A DNA stretch of 64,000 nucleotides from Cryobacterium flavum (GTDB taxonomy: Bacteria; Actinomycetota; Actinomycetes; Actinomycetales; Microbacteriaceae), in contig NZ_FNIB01000002.1 of assembly GCF_900103805.1 (NCBI RefSeq), positions 1 to 64,000 on the forward strand. The letters are read 5' to 3'. Position 1 is the stretch's first letter; every line of letters starts with the position of its first letter. The position numbers and the translations under genes are program-made. Below the pieces are notes generated by a model. It was given only the letters and a program-made list of their open reading frames with translations. It was not told where the DNA came from and searched no databases. This document shows positions 1 to 7,676 of this stretch, one piece after another.

Positions 1-331
1 CGGCCCGAGATGCAGGCGAGTTGGGTGATGAATTCGACCCGGTTGCGGCATCCGTTTCGGTACGCCAGCGACCCGTTGCCAAGGTCGGTCTCGGCGCGCA
101 CACCGATGTCGGTGGTGGCGCGTGCGCGGTTAATTGGTACTGGGCACCATCGACCTTGCGGCCGAGCCCCTCCAACGCCGCGAGAACCGCAACAGCTTCA
201 GCATCGTCGAGGTGACCGAACCGCACATCGTCAAACGCTGCCGCCAGAATGGCACCGGCCTGAGCCACCGCTTCAACGCGAGAACCCTGCGGCATCGAGC
301 CGGCTGTGGCGGGCGGGGCGGTGAGGGTCAT
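1..331 (-). pseudogene. DUF222/13E12-family HNH protein, N-terminal part, frameshifted
   Basis: The reading frame opens with ATG at 331, eight bases after a strong AAGGAGG ribosome binding site, and runs off the left window edge. The first ~65 residues have the alanine- and leucine-rich helical pattern of the DUF222 domain that precedes HNH nuclease domains in actinobacteria. Around position 120-140 the DUF222-like reading moves to another frame: in the original frame the sequence becomes proline- and serine-rich, while the neighbouring frame reads TDIGVRAETDLG and then RNGCRNRVEF, typical of the family. So either the gene is broken or the assembly has an indel. The HNH domain, if present, lies outside the window. 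Confidence 0.6.
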
Positions 332-341
332 GGCGTCGGTG

Positions 342-361
342 CCTCCTTCACCACAAGTATA
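342..361 (-). promoter_or_regulatory. Promoter -10 box and RBS of the DUF222 gene
   Basis: On the minus strand TATACT (356-361) is followed by AAGGAGG (342-348) and the ATG at 331, within an AT-rich stretch (340-440). A good -35 box at standard spacing is not evident. Confidence 0.45.
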
Positions 362-479
362 GACCAAATCGCCCCTAAACACGAGCAAATCTCATAATTA
401 AATTGACGCAGGTTCAGAATTTTTTCTAAGACGTGCCAGCGAAACGCGACCCCCTGCGTCGTGAGAAATGCCGCGCGGA

Positions 480-670
480 TGGTTGCCACCGATGATGTCG
501 CACCGGTGCGCCTGCGTGGCGCGCCAGATTTCGGGCAACGCAACCTGCGGATTGTGGGCAACGCCAGCGAAGCACGACGCGATGACCCGCATTCTCACGG
601 ACTGCCCCGATAAGTGGGCTACGGAGATCACCTTGACGGCGACGGCGACGGCGTCGGCTGCGAAAGCTGA
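480..670 (+). pseudogene. Remnant of a DUF1524/HNH-Excalibur nuclease gene
   Basis: From 480 the forward frame reads WLPP, then RCACVARQIS and AKHDAMTRILTDCP, matching the C-terminal third of the intact nuclease at 43041-43979 (WLPP, RCAYVARQIS, AEHDAMTRILSDCP). At 614 similarity continues in a different frame: GYGDHLDGDGDGVGCES then a stop at 668-670, the calcium-binding Excalibur motif (DxDxDGxxCE) that also ends the intact gene. The ~50-residue linker between these blocks is deleted and there is no start codon or HNH core. It is a dead paralogue. Confidence 0.75.
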
Positions 671-680
671 CCCCGCCCGC

Positions 681-2381
681 TCAGAACCCGCGACGCCCGG
701 CGAACAGCGCGTGCAACAGGGGCGCGACCGACGCGACTATGAGTACGGTGCCCAGCACCGCGTCATCCGCTCGCAGTAGTACTCCGGCAATGAGCAGTGC
801 GCCGAACAACAGCGCCGACACGGTTTGCCGTGCGGTGCGCTCGAGTCGGGTGATGCGTTTCTCGAGACTCGGCGTAGCGACAGTAATGGAGCCGTCCTCG
901 AACTGGGTGATGAGCTCGTCGAGTCGCTTCGGCAGACGAACGGCAATGCCGACGGTCTCCATGGCCTGCTTCGCGAAGTCCTGCACGAGGTTGCCGCTCT
1001 CGTCGCGCAGCAGCTGCGCGGCGTAGGGCTCGACCGAATCCCAGAGGTTGAACGCGGGATTGAGTGCGCTGGACACCCCGGACGTGAGTGACATCGCCCG
1101 AATGATGAGCAGAAAGTTCTCGGGCAGCTGGAACGGCAGTGAGCGCACAACGTCGCCGAACTGCACCGCGAAGTCGCGGAACTCCCGCGGGTCGACCTCG
1201 CGCAGCTCGGCGAATCCCATGCCGCCGAACCGGGCGAACAGGGTCGTCATCGCCCGCTCGAGCTCGCTGGTCTCGGCCGACGGCAGCAGTACGCCGACGT
1301 CGCGCATGGCATTGACCAGGCCGCGGCCGTCACGCGACGCGGCGGCGATCAGCAGCTTGCGCAGGCCGCTGCGGGTGCTGGTGGGTACTTCGCCCATCAT
1401 GCCGAAGTCGATGAAGGTCAGCTTCCACCCGCCCTCAGCATCAGGCGTTACGAAGATGTTGCCGGGGTGCGGATCGGCGTGAAAAAACCCCTTCGTAAAC
1501 AGCTGGTCGAACATGACCGCCGCGAAGACCGGGGCCACCTCCACCGGGTCAATGCCCGCAGCCACGAGGGCGTCAACATCGGTGATCTTGATCGCCGTGA
1601 CGTCTTCGAGGGTGAGCACCCGGCGGGTGGTGCGTTCCCAGACCACGCTGGGCACACCCACCCGGTCGTCGTCGGTGAAGGCCTCGGCGAAGCGCACGGA
1701 GCTCGCGGCCTCGTGCAGGTAGTCGATCTCCTCGAGGCTGGTGAGCGCGAACTCCTCCACCAGCGCCGGCATGTCGACCCGCCGGGAGACCAGCTTCACG
1801 TGACTGAGCCAGCCACCCACCTTGCGCAGGGCCGCCAGGTCGACGTCGATGATCTCGTCGATGCCCGGTCGCTGAATCTTCACGATGACCGTGTCGAGAC
1901 CGGTGTCGGCGGCATCGATGGGGTTCAGCCGCGCCCGGTGCGCCTGCCCGAGGGAAGCCGCGGCCACCGGCGTCTCGTCGACCATGGTGAACGCGCGCTC
2001 GAGCGGCATACCCAGCTCCGCCTCGGCGGCGGCGCGAATGGCCCCGAATGGCACGGGGGCCACCTCGTCTTGCAGTCCCTCGAGCTCCTTGGTGATCTCG
2101 GGCGGCAGCACGTCGAGGCGCGAGGACATGAACTGCCCGACCTTGATCATGAGACCGCCGAGGTCGGCCGCGAGCACGTGGAAACCCTGGGCGAAGCGTC
2201 GCATCCGCTTGGAGCGTGTGCGTTCAGCTATTTTCACCAGCCCGATGCGAGGCAGGAACAACTCGAACCACCACGTGATCGCCAGATACCAGCTGGCAAA
2301 ACGCAGAATGCGGCGGTAGCGGGCGCGCATGTTGCCCGCGCCCGAAGTCGAATCGTAGCTACCTCGCCGAACCAGTGGCAC
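681..2381 (-). CDS. AarF/UbiB (ABC1) family protein kinase-like protein
   Basis: Atypical kinase of the ABC1/UbiB group; bacterial members act in isoprenoid quinone metabolism or membrane lipid homeostasis. Hallmarks visible: the KxGQ motif (KVGQFMSSR), the alanine-rich nucleotide loop (AAASLGQAH), an invariant lysine in VIVKIQRPG, the catalytic loop FHADPHPGN and the metal-binding DFG (FIDFGMMGE). The last ~45 residues form two hydrophobic helices, as in actinobacterial members, anchoring the protein in the membrane. The start was set at GTG 2381, eight bases after AGGA and just past the stop of the padR-like gene (2386); an ATG at 2330 is possible. A longer open frame to 2531 would overlap the regulator and is not used. 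Confidence 0.88.
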   Translation of the reverse strand: MPLVRRGSYDSTSGAGNMRARYRRILRFASWYLAITWWFELFLPRIGLVKIAERTRSKRMRRFAQGFHVLAADLGGLMIKVGQFMSSRLDVLPPEITKELEGLQDEVAPVPFGAIRAAAEAELGMPLERAFTMVDETPVAAASLGQAHRARLNPIDAADTGLDTVIVKIQRPGIDEIIDVDLAALRKVGGWLSHVKLVSRRVDMPALVEEFALTSLEEIDYLHEAASSVRFAEAFTDDDRVGVPSVVWERTTRRVLTLEDVTAIKITDVDALVAAGIDPVEVAPVFAAVMFDQLFTKGFFHADPHPGNIFVTPDAEGGWKLTFIDFGMMGEVPTSTRSGLRKLLIAAASRDGRGLVNAMRDVGVLLPSAETSELERAMTTLFARFGGMGFAELREVDPREFRDFAVQFGDVVRSLPFQLPENFLLIIRAMSLTSGVSSALNPAFNLWDSVEPYAAQLLRDESGNLVQDFAKQAMETVGIAVRLPKRLDELITQFEDGSITVATPSLEKRITRLERTARQTVSALLFGALLIAGVLLRADDAVLGTVLIVASVAPLLHALFAGRRGF

Positions 2382-2385
2382 CCCG

Positions 2386-2928
2386 TCAGTCCTGGGCGAG
2401 GATCGAGTAGAGCTTGCGACGCGCGTCGTCGAGCACCGTGACGGCCTCTTTGATCTGCTCCGGCGAGCCGGTGCGCCCGACCTGGGCGGCCGCCTGGGCG
2501 AGCTCGATACCGGCTTTGGGCAGGGCCGCATGGCCGTGGCCAGAAGTCGACGTCGTGGCTCCCCACGGTGCGCTCGTATCGGCGTCAGCGACAGCCTCGC
2601 GACCCTCGTCGGTGAGCGAGTAGATCTTGCGACCGTTGCTCTCCTCGGCGCTGATCAGGCCTTCGTCGGCCAGCAGCTGCAGGGTCGGGTAGACCGAGCC
2701 GGCGCTGGGCTTCCAACTGCCGCCGCTGCGCTCCTCGATCTCGTGAATGATCTGGTAGCCGTGCATCGGCTGCTCGGCGAGCAGCGCGAGCACCGCGGTG
2801 CGCACCTCACCGCGGCCGGCTCGGGTGCCCGTTTGCTTCTCGAACCGCGAGCGGAACTGTTCCATGGCCTGCCAGATGCCGTCGATGTTGCCAGCGTTGA
2901 ACCCGCCGGTGGGGAATGAATTGCCCAT
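2386..2928 (-). CDS. PadR-family transcriptional regulator
   Basis: A 180-residue PadR regulator. The winged-helix domain spans about residues 40-110 with the family signatures LLAEQPMHGYQII, SAGSVYPTLQLL and GRKIYSLTDEG; the C-terminal ~60 residues are helical and probably dimerise. A strong GAGGAGG ribosome binding site precedes ATG 2928. It lies immediately upstream of the AarF-like gene on the same strand, so the two are probably one transcript that the regulator controls, along with itself, through the repeats at 2957-3005. The ligand cannot be inferred. Confidence 0.9.
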   Translation of the reverse strand: MGNSFPTGGFNAGNIDGIWQAMEQFRSRFEKQTGTRAGRGEVRTAVLALLAEQPMHGYQIIHEIEERSGGSWKPSAGSVYPTLQLLADEGLISAEESNGRKIYSLTDEGREAVADADTSAPWGATTSTSGHGHAALPKAGIELAQAAAQVGRTGSPEQIKEAVTVLDDARRKLYSILAQD

Positions 2929-2956
2929 GATTTGCCTCCTCGGTATGAAGTGCTAA

Positions 2957-3005
2957 CGATATACAGCGATAGGCCAACGATACCTAGCGATGGCCGCGAG
3001 CGATA
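2957..3005. promoter_or_regulatory. Phased CGATA repeats, candidate PadR operator
   Basis: CGATA or CGATG occurs at 2957, 2967, 2978, 2988 and 3001, that is every 10-13 bp on one face of the helix, directly upstream of the padR-like start. This is the expected position for an autoregulatory operator. Confidence 0.5.
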
Positions 3006-3067
3006 CACCCAAAACGGATGCTCAGGGCTGGCTCCCAGACAGGCCAGCCGTCACGCGCGACCCTGTC

Positions 3068-3508
3068 TCAGACGCTGCGCGCGTGCGCTCGCGCCAGCAT
3101 CCGCTGTGCACGTGCGCGTCGAAAGAGCAGGAGAAAGACCACGACGGCTGCGGCACCGACGGCACTGGCCAGCCACATGTACCAGGCCTGCCCGGCCAGG
3201 GTGAAGAGCAGCGCACCGATCGTGCCCACCAGGGCCAGGAAGGCCAGGGTGAGATAGCGATCGTCAGCCCGCGCAAACGGATTCCGCACCTCGAGTGCCG
3301 GCTCGGTCACCGGCTCCCATACGACGACGAAGAACGTGGCGACGGGCCCGAGAAACAGCGAGACCACGAACCAGTTCCAGCGGGAGCGGTTCTTCTGCTC
3401 GGCCAGGCCCGCATTCACCAGGGCCAGCACGAACCAACCGCCGCCACTGAGCCACCAGTTGCCTTGCTGCGGAGCCTGATAGACGATGTCGCTCACGAAG
3501 TTATGCAT
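3068..3508 (-). CDS. Hypothetical membrane protein
   Basis: A 146-residue protein with about four hydrophobic helices: WWLSGGGWFVLALVNAG near residue 20, WFVVSLFLGPVATFFVVVW near 50, and two more from 85 to 130, followed by an arginine-rich cytoplasmic tail. No family was recognised. It is transcribed toward the padR operator region from its own promoter. Confidence 0.65.
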   Translation of the reverse strand: MHNFVSDIVYQAPQQGNWWLSGGGWFVLALVNAGLAEQKNRSRWNWFVVSLFLGPVATFFVVVWEPVTEPALEVRNPFARADDRYLTLAFLALVGTIGALLFTLAGQAWYMWLASAVGAAAVVVFLLLFRRARAQRMLARAHARSV

Positions 3509-3585
3509 GCGTCATGCTCCCACGAATGGCGGCAGCGCGCTGATGCAATACGACCAGCGGACGCGACCTAGCCGTGCAATACAGT

Positions 3586-3711
3586 TCAGCGCACCACCCG
3601 ATAGGTGACGGCGCTGACCTGTTCCAGGGTGAGGTCATCCAGCCCTGTCAACAACGGCTCACCGGCACCCAGCACCGCCGTCGCGATATGCAGGCGCAGT
3701 TCGTCGATCGC
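3586..3711 (-). pseudogene. C-terminal fragment of a RibD_C/dihydrofolate reductase-like protein
   Basis: The minus-strand frame reads IDELRLHIATAVLGAGEPLL, then LTLEQVSAV and TYRVVR before a stop at 3586. This is the conserved C-terminal end of the RibD_C/DHFR-like family (VDELxLHIAPVLLGxGxxLF ... YRVxR) with a few residues missing between LEQVSAV and TYRVVR. Upstream the frame has no family similarity and no nucleotide-binding domain, so only the tail of a former gene remains. Confidence 0.6.
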
Positions 3712-3799
3712 TCCTGTGCTCGGTCTGCGCTCGTGTCCGTGGCGCGTGAAGGCTGCGGATCGAGCCCTGACCACACTCAGAATGCAGGGGCACACTTAC

Positions 3800-4318
3800 C
3801 TATCCCGTGCAAACAGCGTCTTTGAAACGATCCAATTGCACCTGAATGCTCAGGGCATTGCTCTTTCCCCCGAGTTGTTTGAAGGCGGCATCACTCAGTT
3901 CTCTCACTTCCAGCATGCTGGCTGTGGTCGGGTCCAGCCCTGCGATATTATTCACCAGGATCAGAAGTGATTTCTCGTCGAGGGGCTCATCCGACGTCGA
4001 AAGATCAATCACCGTCTGGCATGAGACTGTCAACGCGTCGTCCCTCAGGGCACCCGGCTCACGCAAAGGCGCGGCCCAACGCCGCAAAATGTCATCGCTG
4101 GATTCCGCCGCTGTCGTTTGAGCCTTTACCAGCACGCTGACCTCGGACGGGCTCCGGCCCAAGGCTCTCGCCACGTCGTCGAGCAATTGCGCGCCCGTTC
4201 GCGCTCCTCCACATGCGGTAAGCACCGCCACGAGAACAACCGTCATCACCGCTCCGACCGATGTCCGCAACAGCCGCTTTCTGGGCCGCCCGAAATTGAC
4301 ATCCTCGTATGGTTTCAT
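3800..4318 (-). CDS. Putative lipoprotein, unknown function
   Basis: A 172-residue protein. The first 20 residues are charged, followed by a hydrophobic segment ending in the lipobox LTAC (cysteine near residue 36), so it should be lipid-anchored outside the membrane. The rest is helical and polar with no recognised domain; two later cysteines could pair. ATG 4318 is chosen because GGAAGG lies upstream and the signal peptide starts there; the frame stays open to 4402 without supporting signals. Confidence 0.7.
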   Translation of the reverse strand: MKPYEDVNFGRPRKRLLRTSVGAVMTVVLVAVLTACGGARTGAQLLDDVARALGRSPSEVSVLVKAQTTAAESSDDILRRWAAPLREPGALRDDALTVSCQTVIDLSTSDEPLDEKSLLILVNNIAGLDPTTASMLEVRELSDAAFKQLGGKSNALSIQVQLDRFKDAVCTG

Positions 4319-4711
4319 CGGATTGCCTTCCGTGATGTGGTTTGGAACGTCCGTGTTCCGGTACTGCCTGCCAGGCACGTGTGGCGCCGATATTGGCAGC
4401 ACACAAGCCCAGTGTCAAGGTCACGCCCGCAGTGTTTAGCAAAAATCAGAAAGTTGCCTGCTTGCCCCGCGCCGGAGCTGCACCGAACCCTCGCGATGCA
4501 GTAGCGAGTAAATCCGTACGCTGTCGTCCCTCGCCGACTTTCATCTATTGGGTCAAATCGTCTTCGATCCCGGGCCCGCACGACAAGCGGTGCTGTCCGC
4601 CGCCGGCAAGGCCGCACCCGAAATCGAGTCGCGATAGGGCGATGTCACGCAGTGGCCCAGGTCGAGAATCTCGGCGACCCGGCAGCAGCTACCTGAGAGA
4701 ATAGAACCATC
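4319..4711. other. Intergenic stretch without a convincing gene
   Basis: About 390 bases between the lipoprotein gene and the yccF-like gene. A 41-codon open frame (4512-4637, plus strand) ends in AAGKAAPEIESR with gene-like codon use and could be the tail of a lost gene, but it has no start signal and no recognised family. Confidence 0.4.
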
Positions 4712-5086
4712 ATGAAGACCCTCCTCAACATCATCTGGCTCGTGCTTTCGGGCTTCTGGCTGTTCCTCGGCTACATGCTGGCTGCCGTAATCATGTGCAT
4801 TTTCATCGTGACGATCCCGTGGGGAATCGCGGCGGCGCGCATCGGCGTCTACGCGCTCTGGCCGTTCGGCAAGACTGTGGCGGAGGCGCCGGGCGCTGGC
4901 GTCGGGTCTCTTCTGGGCAACGTCGTCTGGGTAATTCTGGCCGGCTGGTGGATCGCCTTAGAGCACCTACTCTCTGGCATCGCTCTCTGCGTGACGATCA
5001 TCGGCATCCCGTTCGGCATTGCCAACTTCAAGCTGATCCCGGTCGCGCTCATGCCGCTTGGCAAGCAGATCGTCGACACGCCCTAG
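4712..5086 (+). CDS. yccF: YccF-domain inner membrane protein
   Basis: A 124-residue protein made of two similar halves, each with a hydrophobic helix pair and the sequence IPWGIAAARIGVYALWPFGK or IPFGIANFKLIPVALMPLGK. This duplicated pattern and the length are those of the YccF (DUF307) family, an inner membrane protein of unknown function found in many bacteria. No operon partner is evident. Confidence 0.9.
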   Translation: MKTLLNIIWLVLSGFWLFLGYMLAAVIMCIFIVTIPWGIAAARIGVYALWPFGKTVAEAPGAGVGSLLGNVVWVILAGWWIALEHLLSGIALCVTIIGIPFGIANFKLIPVALMPLGKQIVDTP

Positions 5087-5149
5087 CAAAGCGGATGCCG
5101 CCCGCTCCGGCACGGAATCGCAGGGAGCAGGCGACAGGCACGACTCTGG

Positions 5150-5269
5150 TCAGTAAGCGATCGGCTCCCGCGCAGCCACCGGGCGCTGTTCCGACGAGTC
5201 AACGGCCGCGTTGAACGCATTCTGCACGATGGGCATGCCGAGCTCAAACGGAGCAGTCGAGATCGCCAT
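5150..5269 (-). pseudogene. C-terminal fragment of an unrecognised gene
   Basis: A 39-residue minus-strand frame (FELGMPIVQNAFNAAVDSSE, then a stop at 5150-5152) has gene-like codon use and looks like the end of a larger protein. It begins inside a repeated 22-mer and lies among other gene debris. Its family could not be identified. Confidence 0.3.
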
Positions 5270-5345
5270 ACGATCGACGCAATCTTTCTACGCAATCCCA
5301 CCATTGCGCTGATCGAGCCCGCCGAGATCGCCATACGACCGACGC
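5259..5345. repeat. Two copies of a 22-bp sequence in direct orientation
   Basis: GAGATCGCCATACGATCGAC plus GC at 5259-5280 is repeated at 5324-5345 with one mismatch. The copies lie at the ends of two adjacent gene fragments, which suggests a small rearrangement scar. Confidence 0.7.
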
Positions 5346-5638
5346 TTCTGTGTCTGCGGGGAATTCTTCGGCAGTGACGTGGCGAAGGCTCGTTCAAACG
5401 CGGCAGCGTCCTTCGAGCGGATGCCGTAGAGCCGACTCACCCACTCCCCCACGTGCAGCTCGATCCGGCTCCAGAACAGGCCGCGGGTGACGGCGACAAT
5501 CTCGACGTCCTCGACCGCGGTCACGATATCGACGCCGCCCAGGGTGACCGTGATGGTGTCGCCGTCGAGTGCGAGTTTCCACTCGCCGGAGCTGGTGAGG
5601 ACCTTGCCCCAGGCGGATGGCTGCCAAGTCGGCGGCAT
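5288..5638 (-). pseudogene. Truncated copy of the UvrD-like helicase N-terminal domain
   Basis: From ATG 5638 the frame reads WQPSAWGKVLTSSGEWKLAL, then VEDVEIVAVTRGLFWSRIEL and GIRSKDAAAFERAF, closely matching residues 9-90 of the helicase at 8984-11767. After that point it diverges into an unrelated tail and stops at 5288, so the ATPase domains are absent. The copy preserves its own reading frame for ~85 residues; expression as a stand-alone domain cannot be excluded, but no RBS is obvious. Confidence 0.75.
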
Positions 5639-5855
5639 GCTGGCTGTCCTCTCGCTAGCTCGACGCATTCGATCCCGTTGCAGGGTGAACGGCTGAATGG
5701 TCGTGCATTCCAACAATCGTCCTGAATACCCGGGGCGGGCTTTAATCCGCACTCCGCACTCTAGCCAACACGTAGCCGCCCCGCGGCCCTCGGACAGGGC
5801 TGATTTAGGGAGGTTCTGGCGCATCAGACCGCCTCGGCTTCGTGGATGGAGAGCT

Positions 5856-6032
5856 CTAGGCGGCGCAGCCGTCGGCGAGCGCGCGGTGCCGGGGGAAAGT
5901 CGCGGGCCAGGTGCAGAGGCTGATCCCCGGAACGGTAATCAGGTAGCCGGCGTGGCCAAGTTCCGCGAGGGGAAAGCGAACGTCGAAGGCGGCGTTGTGG
6001 GCCACGATAACGCGGCCGTCGAGCAGCACCAC
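5856..6032 (-). pseudogene. Degraded copy of the DnaQ-like exonuclease gene
   Basis: The minus-strand frame reads LLDGRVIVAHNAAFDVRF, LAELGHAGY and ISLCT, matching residues 78-116 of the exonuclease at 7677-8903, then shifts frame (a few bases are missing after ISLCT) and reaches a stop at 5856. The piece that would encode the N-terminus is replaced by the toxin gene starting 4 bases away. Confidence 0.8.
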
Positions 6033-6035
6033 GCG

Positions 6036-6293
6036 CTACTCGTACACGTCCCGGCGATGGCCGACAGTGACCACGACCACCACAAGGATGTCGTTGCGGA
6101 TGGTGTAGATAATCCGATAGCTGCCCACGCGCACCCGATAGCCGTCCCGCCCCTGCAACGCTCTCGCCCCGGGCGGCCGAGGGTCTTCGCCCAGCAGGGC
6201 GATGGCGCCTTGTACCCGACCGCGGTCCTGCGGATCAATGCGTCGCAGGGCCTTGACCGCTGCCGGGCGCAATTCGATCCGGTATTTGCTCAC
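6036..6293 (-). CDS. RelE/ParE-family toxin
   Basis: An 85-residue protein with the RelE fold pattern: SKYRIELRPAAVKALRRID, a central RALQGRDGYRVRVGSYRIIY strand region and the C-terminal VVVVVTVGHRRDVY. Such toxins are mostly ribosome-dependent mRNA interferases. The start is GTG 6293, overlapping the antitoxin stop by four bases (GTGA), so the two are translationally coupled with the antitoxin first. Confidence 0.9.
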   Translation of the reverse strand: MSKYRIELRPAAVKALRRIDPQDRGRVQGAIALLGEDPRPPGARALQGRDGYRVRVGSYRIIYTIRNDILVVVVVTVGHRRDVYE

Positions 6294-6538
6294 ATCCAGC
6301 CTAGATCCGCTTTGACCTGCTCCCAGGGAATGTTGTCGCCCTCGTCGGCCATCGCCACATCAAACGCCGCGACATCCTCAGCATCCTCAAGCGCTTCTTG
6401 CATGCGCGCGTACTGCTCGGGGCTCACCAGCACAGCAGCGATTTTTCCGCGACGCTCCAAGAAGACGGCCTCTGAGCTGGCCTGGGCAATCAACTCTGGT
6501 AGGCGCGCCCTGGCGTCGGTGACGCTTGACTTCGACAT
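6290..6538 (-). CDS. Phd/YefM-family antitoxin
   Basis: An 82-residue antitoxin. The N-terminal ~50 residues have the Phd/YefM DNA-binding pattern (VTDARARLPELIAQA, FLERRGKIAAVLVSPEQY) and the acidic C-terminus should wrap the toxin. It precedes and overlaps the toxin gene. ATG 6538 lies six bases after TACATT with no good RBS, so the transcript is probably leaderless; the operator at 6547-6573 overlaps that promoter. Confidence 0.9.
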   Translation of the reverse strand: MSKSSVTDARARLPELIAQASSEAVFLERRGKIAAVLVSPEQYARMQEALEDAEDVAAFDVAMADEGDNIPWEQVKADLGWM

Positions 6539-6544
6539 GCCTCA

Positions 6545-6573
6545 AATGTACATCAGCGTGATCGCGATGTACA
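6545..6573. promoter_or_regulatory. Toxin-antitoxin operator and leaderless promoter
   Basis: A perfect inverted repeat, TGTACATC (6547-6554) and GATGTACA (6566-6573) with an 11-bp spacer, overlaps the minus-strand -10-like TACATT (6545-6550) six bases before the antitoxin ATG. This is the usual arrangement for autoregulation by the toxin-antitoxin complex. Confidence 0.65.
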
Positions 6574-6829
6574 TGTGCAGTGCAGATCTGCAGCCGGGCG
6601 CACGGTGCTCCGTCGGGTGGCCATGAACTCAGGTTCTGGTTCGCCCTCATAGCCATCGGCTGCTGCGGATGACGTCTGACGGATGATGGGTGCGCGATGG
6701 TGGGCGCCGGTCAAGCCGAGGGGGCCCGCCAAAGGCCCTAAATCGGTCATGGCGAGCCTCCCGTTCGCGGCGATCGCCGTCCTCGGGCGACCACTCGACC
6801 AGCCTTAGCAGCTAGGGCCCCGAGCTTTG
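6574..6829. other. Region without a confident gene
   Basis: The only candidate is a 65-codon minus-strand frame (6553-6750) with GGGAGG seven bases before its ATG; its product resembles no known family and its end runs through the toxin-antitoxin operator. It may be the start of a gene cut off when that module arrived. Confidence 0.35.
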
Positions 6830-7528
6830 CTAGGGCTTCTCGACCTTTTTGCCCCTCGCCGGCTTCGGCGATGTCTCATCCGGTCGGATGGGCGCCTCCG
6901 GGGCCGGCATCATGGAGCTGTACCGCTCTTCGTCGTCGAACATGCGCTTGGTCTTGCCGCGCACGTCTTTCACGTAACGCCCCATCGAGGCGCTCATGTT
7001 CGACACCGCGTCGGTACTCGCCATGAAAGTCATCGAACTGCCGGCGTCAAAGCCCAGGCGCTCCCCCGACAGCACGGCGTCTTGGTTGGCCCCGAGAAAC
7101 ATGAAGTCCCAGTTGTACTGCTCTTTCTGACGCGTAACCAGAGTGCGCACGGCTTCGAGGCCGAACTCCCGGCTGGAGTTCTCATCGCCGTCGGTGACGA
7201 CGACGACCTGCACGGTTTCGGGGCGGGCGTGCTCGGGTAACGCCGCGAGAACCCGGCCGAAGCCGGTGACCGACTGACCGATGGCGTCGAAAAGCGCCGT
7301 GGCGCCGCGCGGCTCGAGCGAGATCGTGACGTTCTTCGGGTCGGCCAAGGAGCACTGCGTCTCAATCTCGGTGTCGAACGTGACGATATCAACGGTGAGC
7401 AGGCCGGGCTCGGCCGCCTGCTCGGCGAGCATCGTGGTGAGGCCGCCCACCATGTCATCACGGATGCCCGCCATCGAGCCGCTGCGATCGATGACCAGCA
7501 GCATGGCGGTGTAGTTCGGATCAGTCAT
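6830..7528 (-). CDS. von Willebrand factor A domain protein
   Basis: A 232-residue VWA protein. The metal-ion-dependent adhesion site is intact: DRSGSM near residue 14, a threonine in RGATALFDAI, and VVVTDGDENSS. The C-terminal ~60 residues are charged and probably disordered. No signal peptide is visible, so it should be cytoplasmic, like VWA proteins that work with ATPases or stress proteins. ATG 7528 follows GAGGGGA; the upstream open frame to 7603 is ignored. A short inverted repeat (GGAGCCA, 7578-7584; TGGCTCC, 7591-7597) lies upstream. Confidence 0.85.
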   Translation of the reverse strand: MTDPNYTAMLLVIDRSGSMAGIRDDMVGGLTTMLAEQAAEPGLLTVDIVTFDTEIETQCSLADPKNVTISLEPRGATALFDAIGQSVTGFGRVLAALPEHARPETVQVVVVTDGDENSSREFGLEAVRTLVTRQKEQYNWDFMFLGANQDAVLSGERLGFDAGSSMTFMASTDAVSNMSASMGRYVKDVRGKTKRMFDDEERYSSMMPAPEAPIRPDETSPKPARGKKVEKP

Positions 7529-7676
7529 GGTGTTCCCCTCAGAAGTTGCTCCCGGCGGGAACAAGTTGAGTGTGGCAGGAGCCACCGACATGGCTCCATG
7601 CACAGCGCAGCACAGCAGTGCGGCGGGGCTCGCGCGATAGCAAACTCCGACGCGGTGAATCGATGTCGTTCCGCGA

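Noticed and set aside
4512..4637. 41-codon frame with gene-like codons
   Set aside because: No start or family; recorded only as possible debris.
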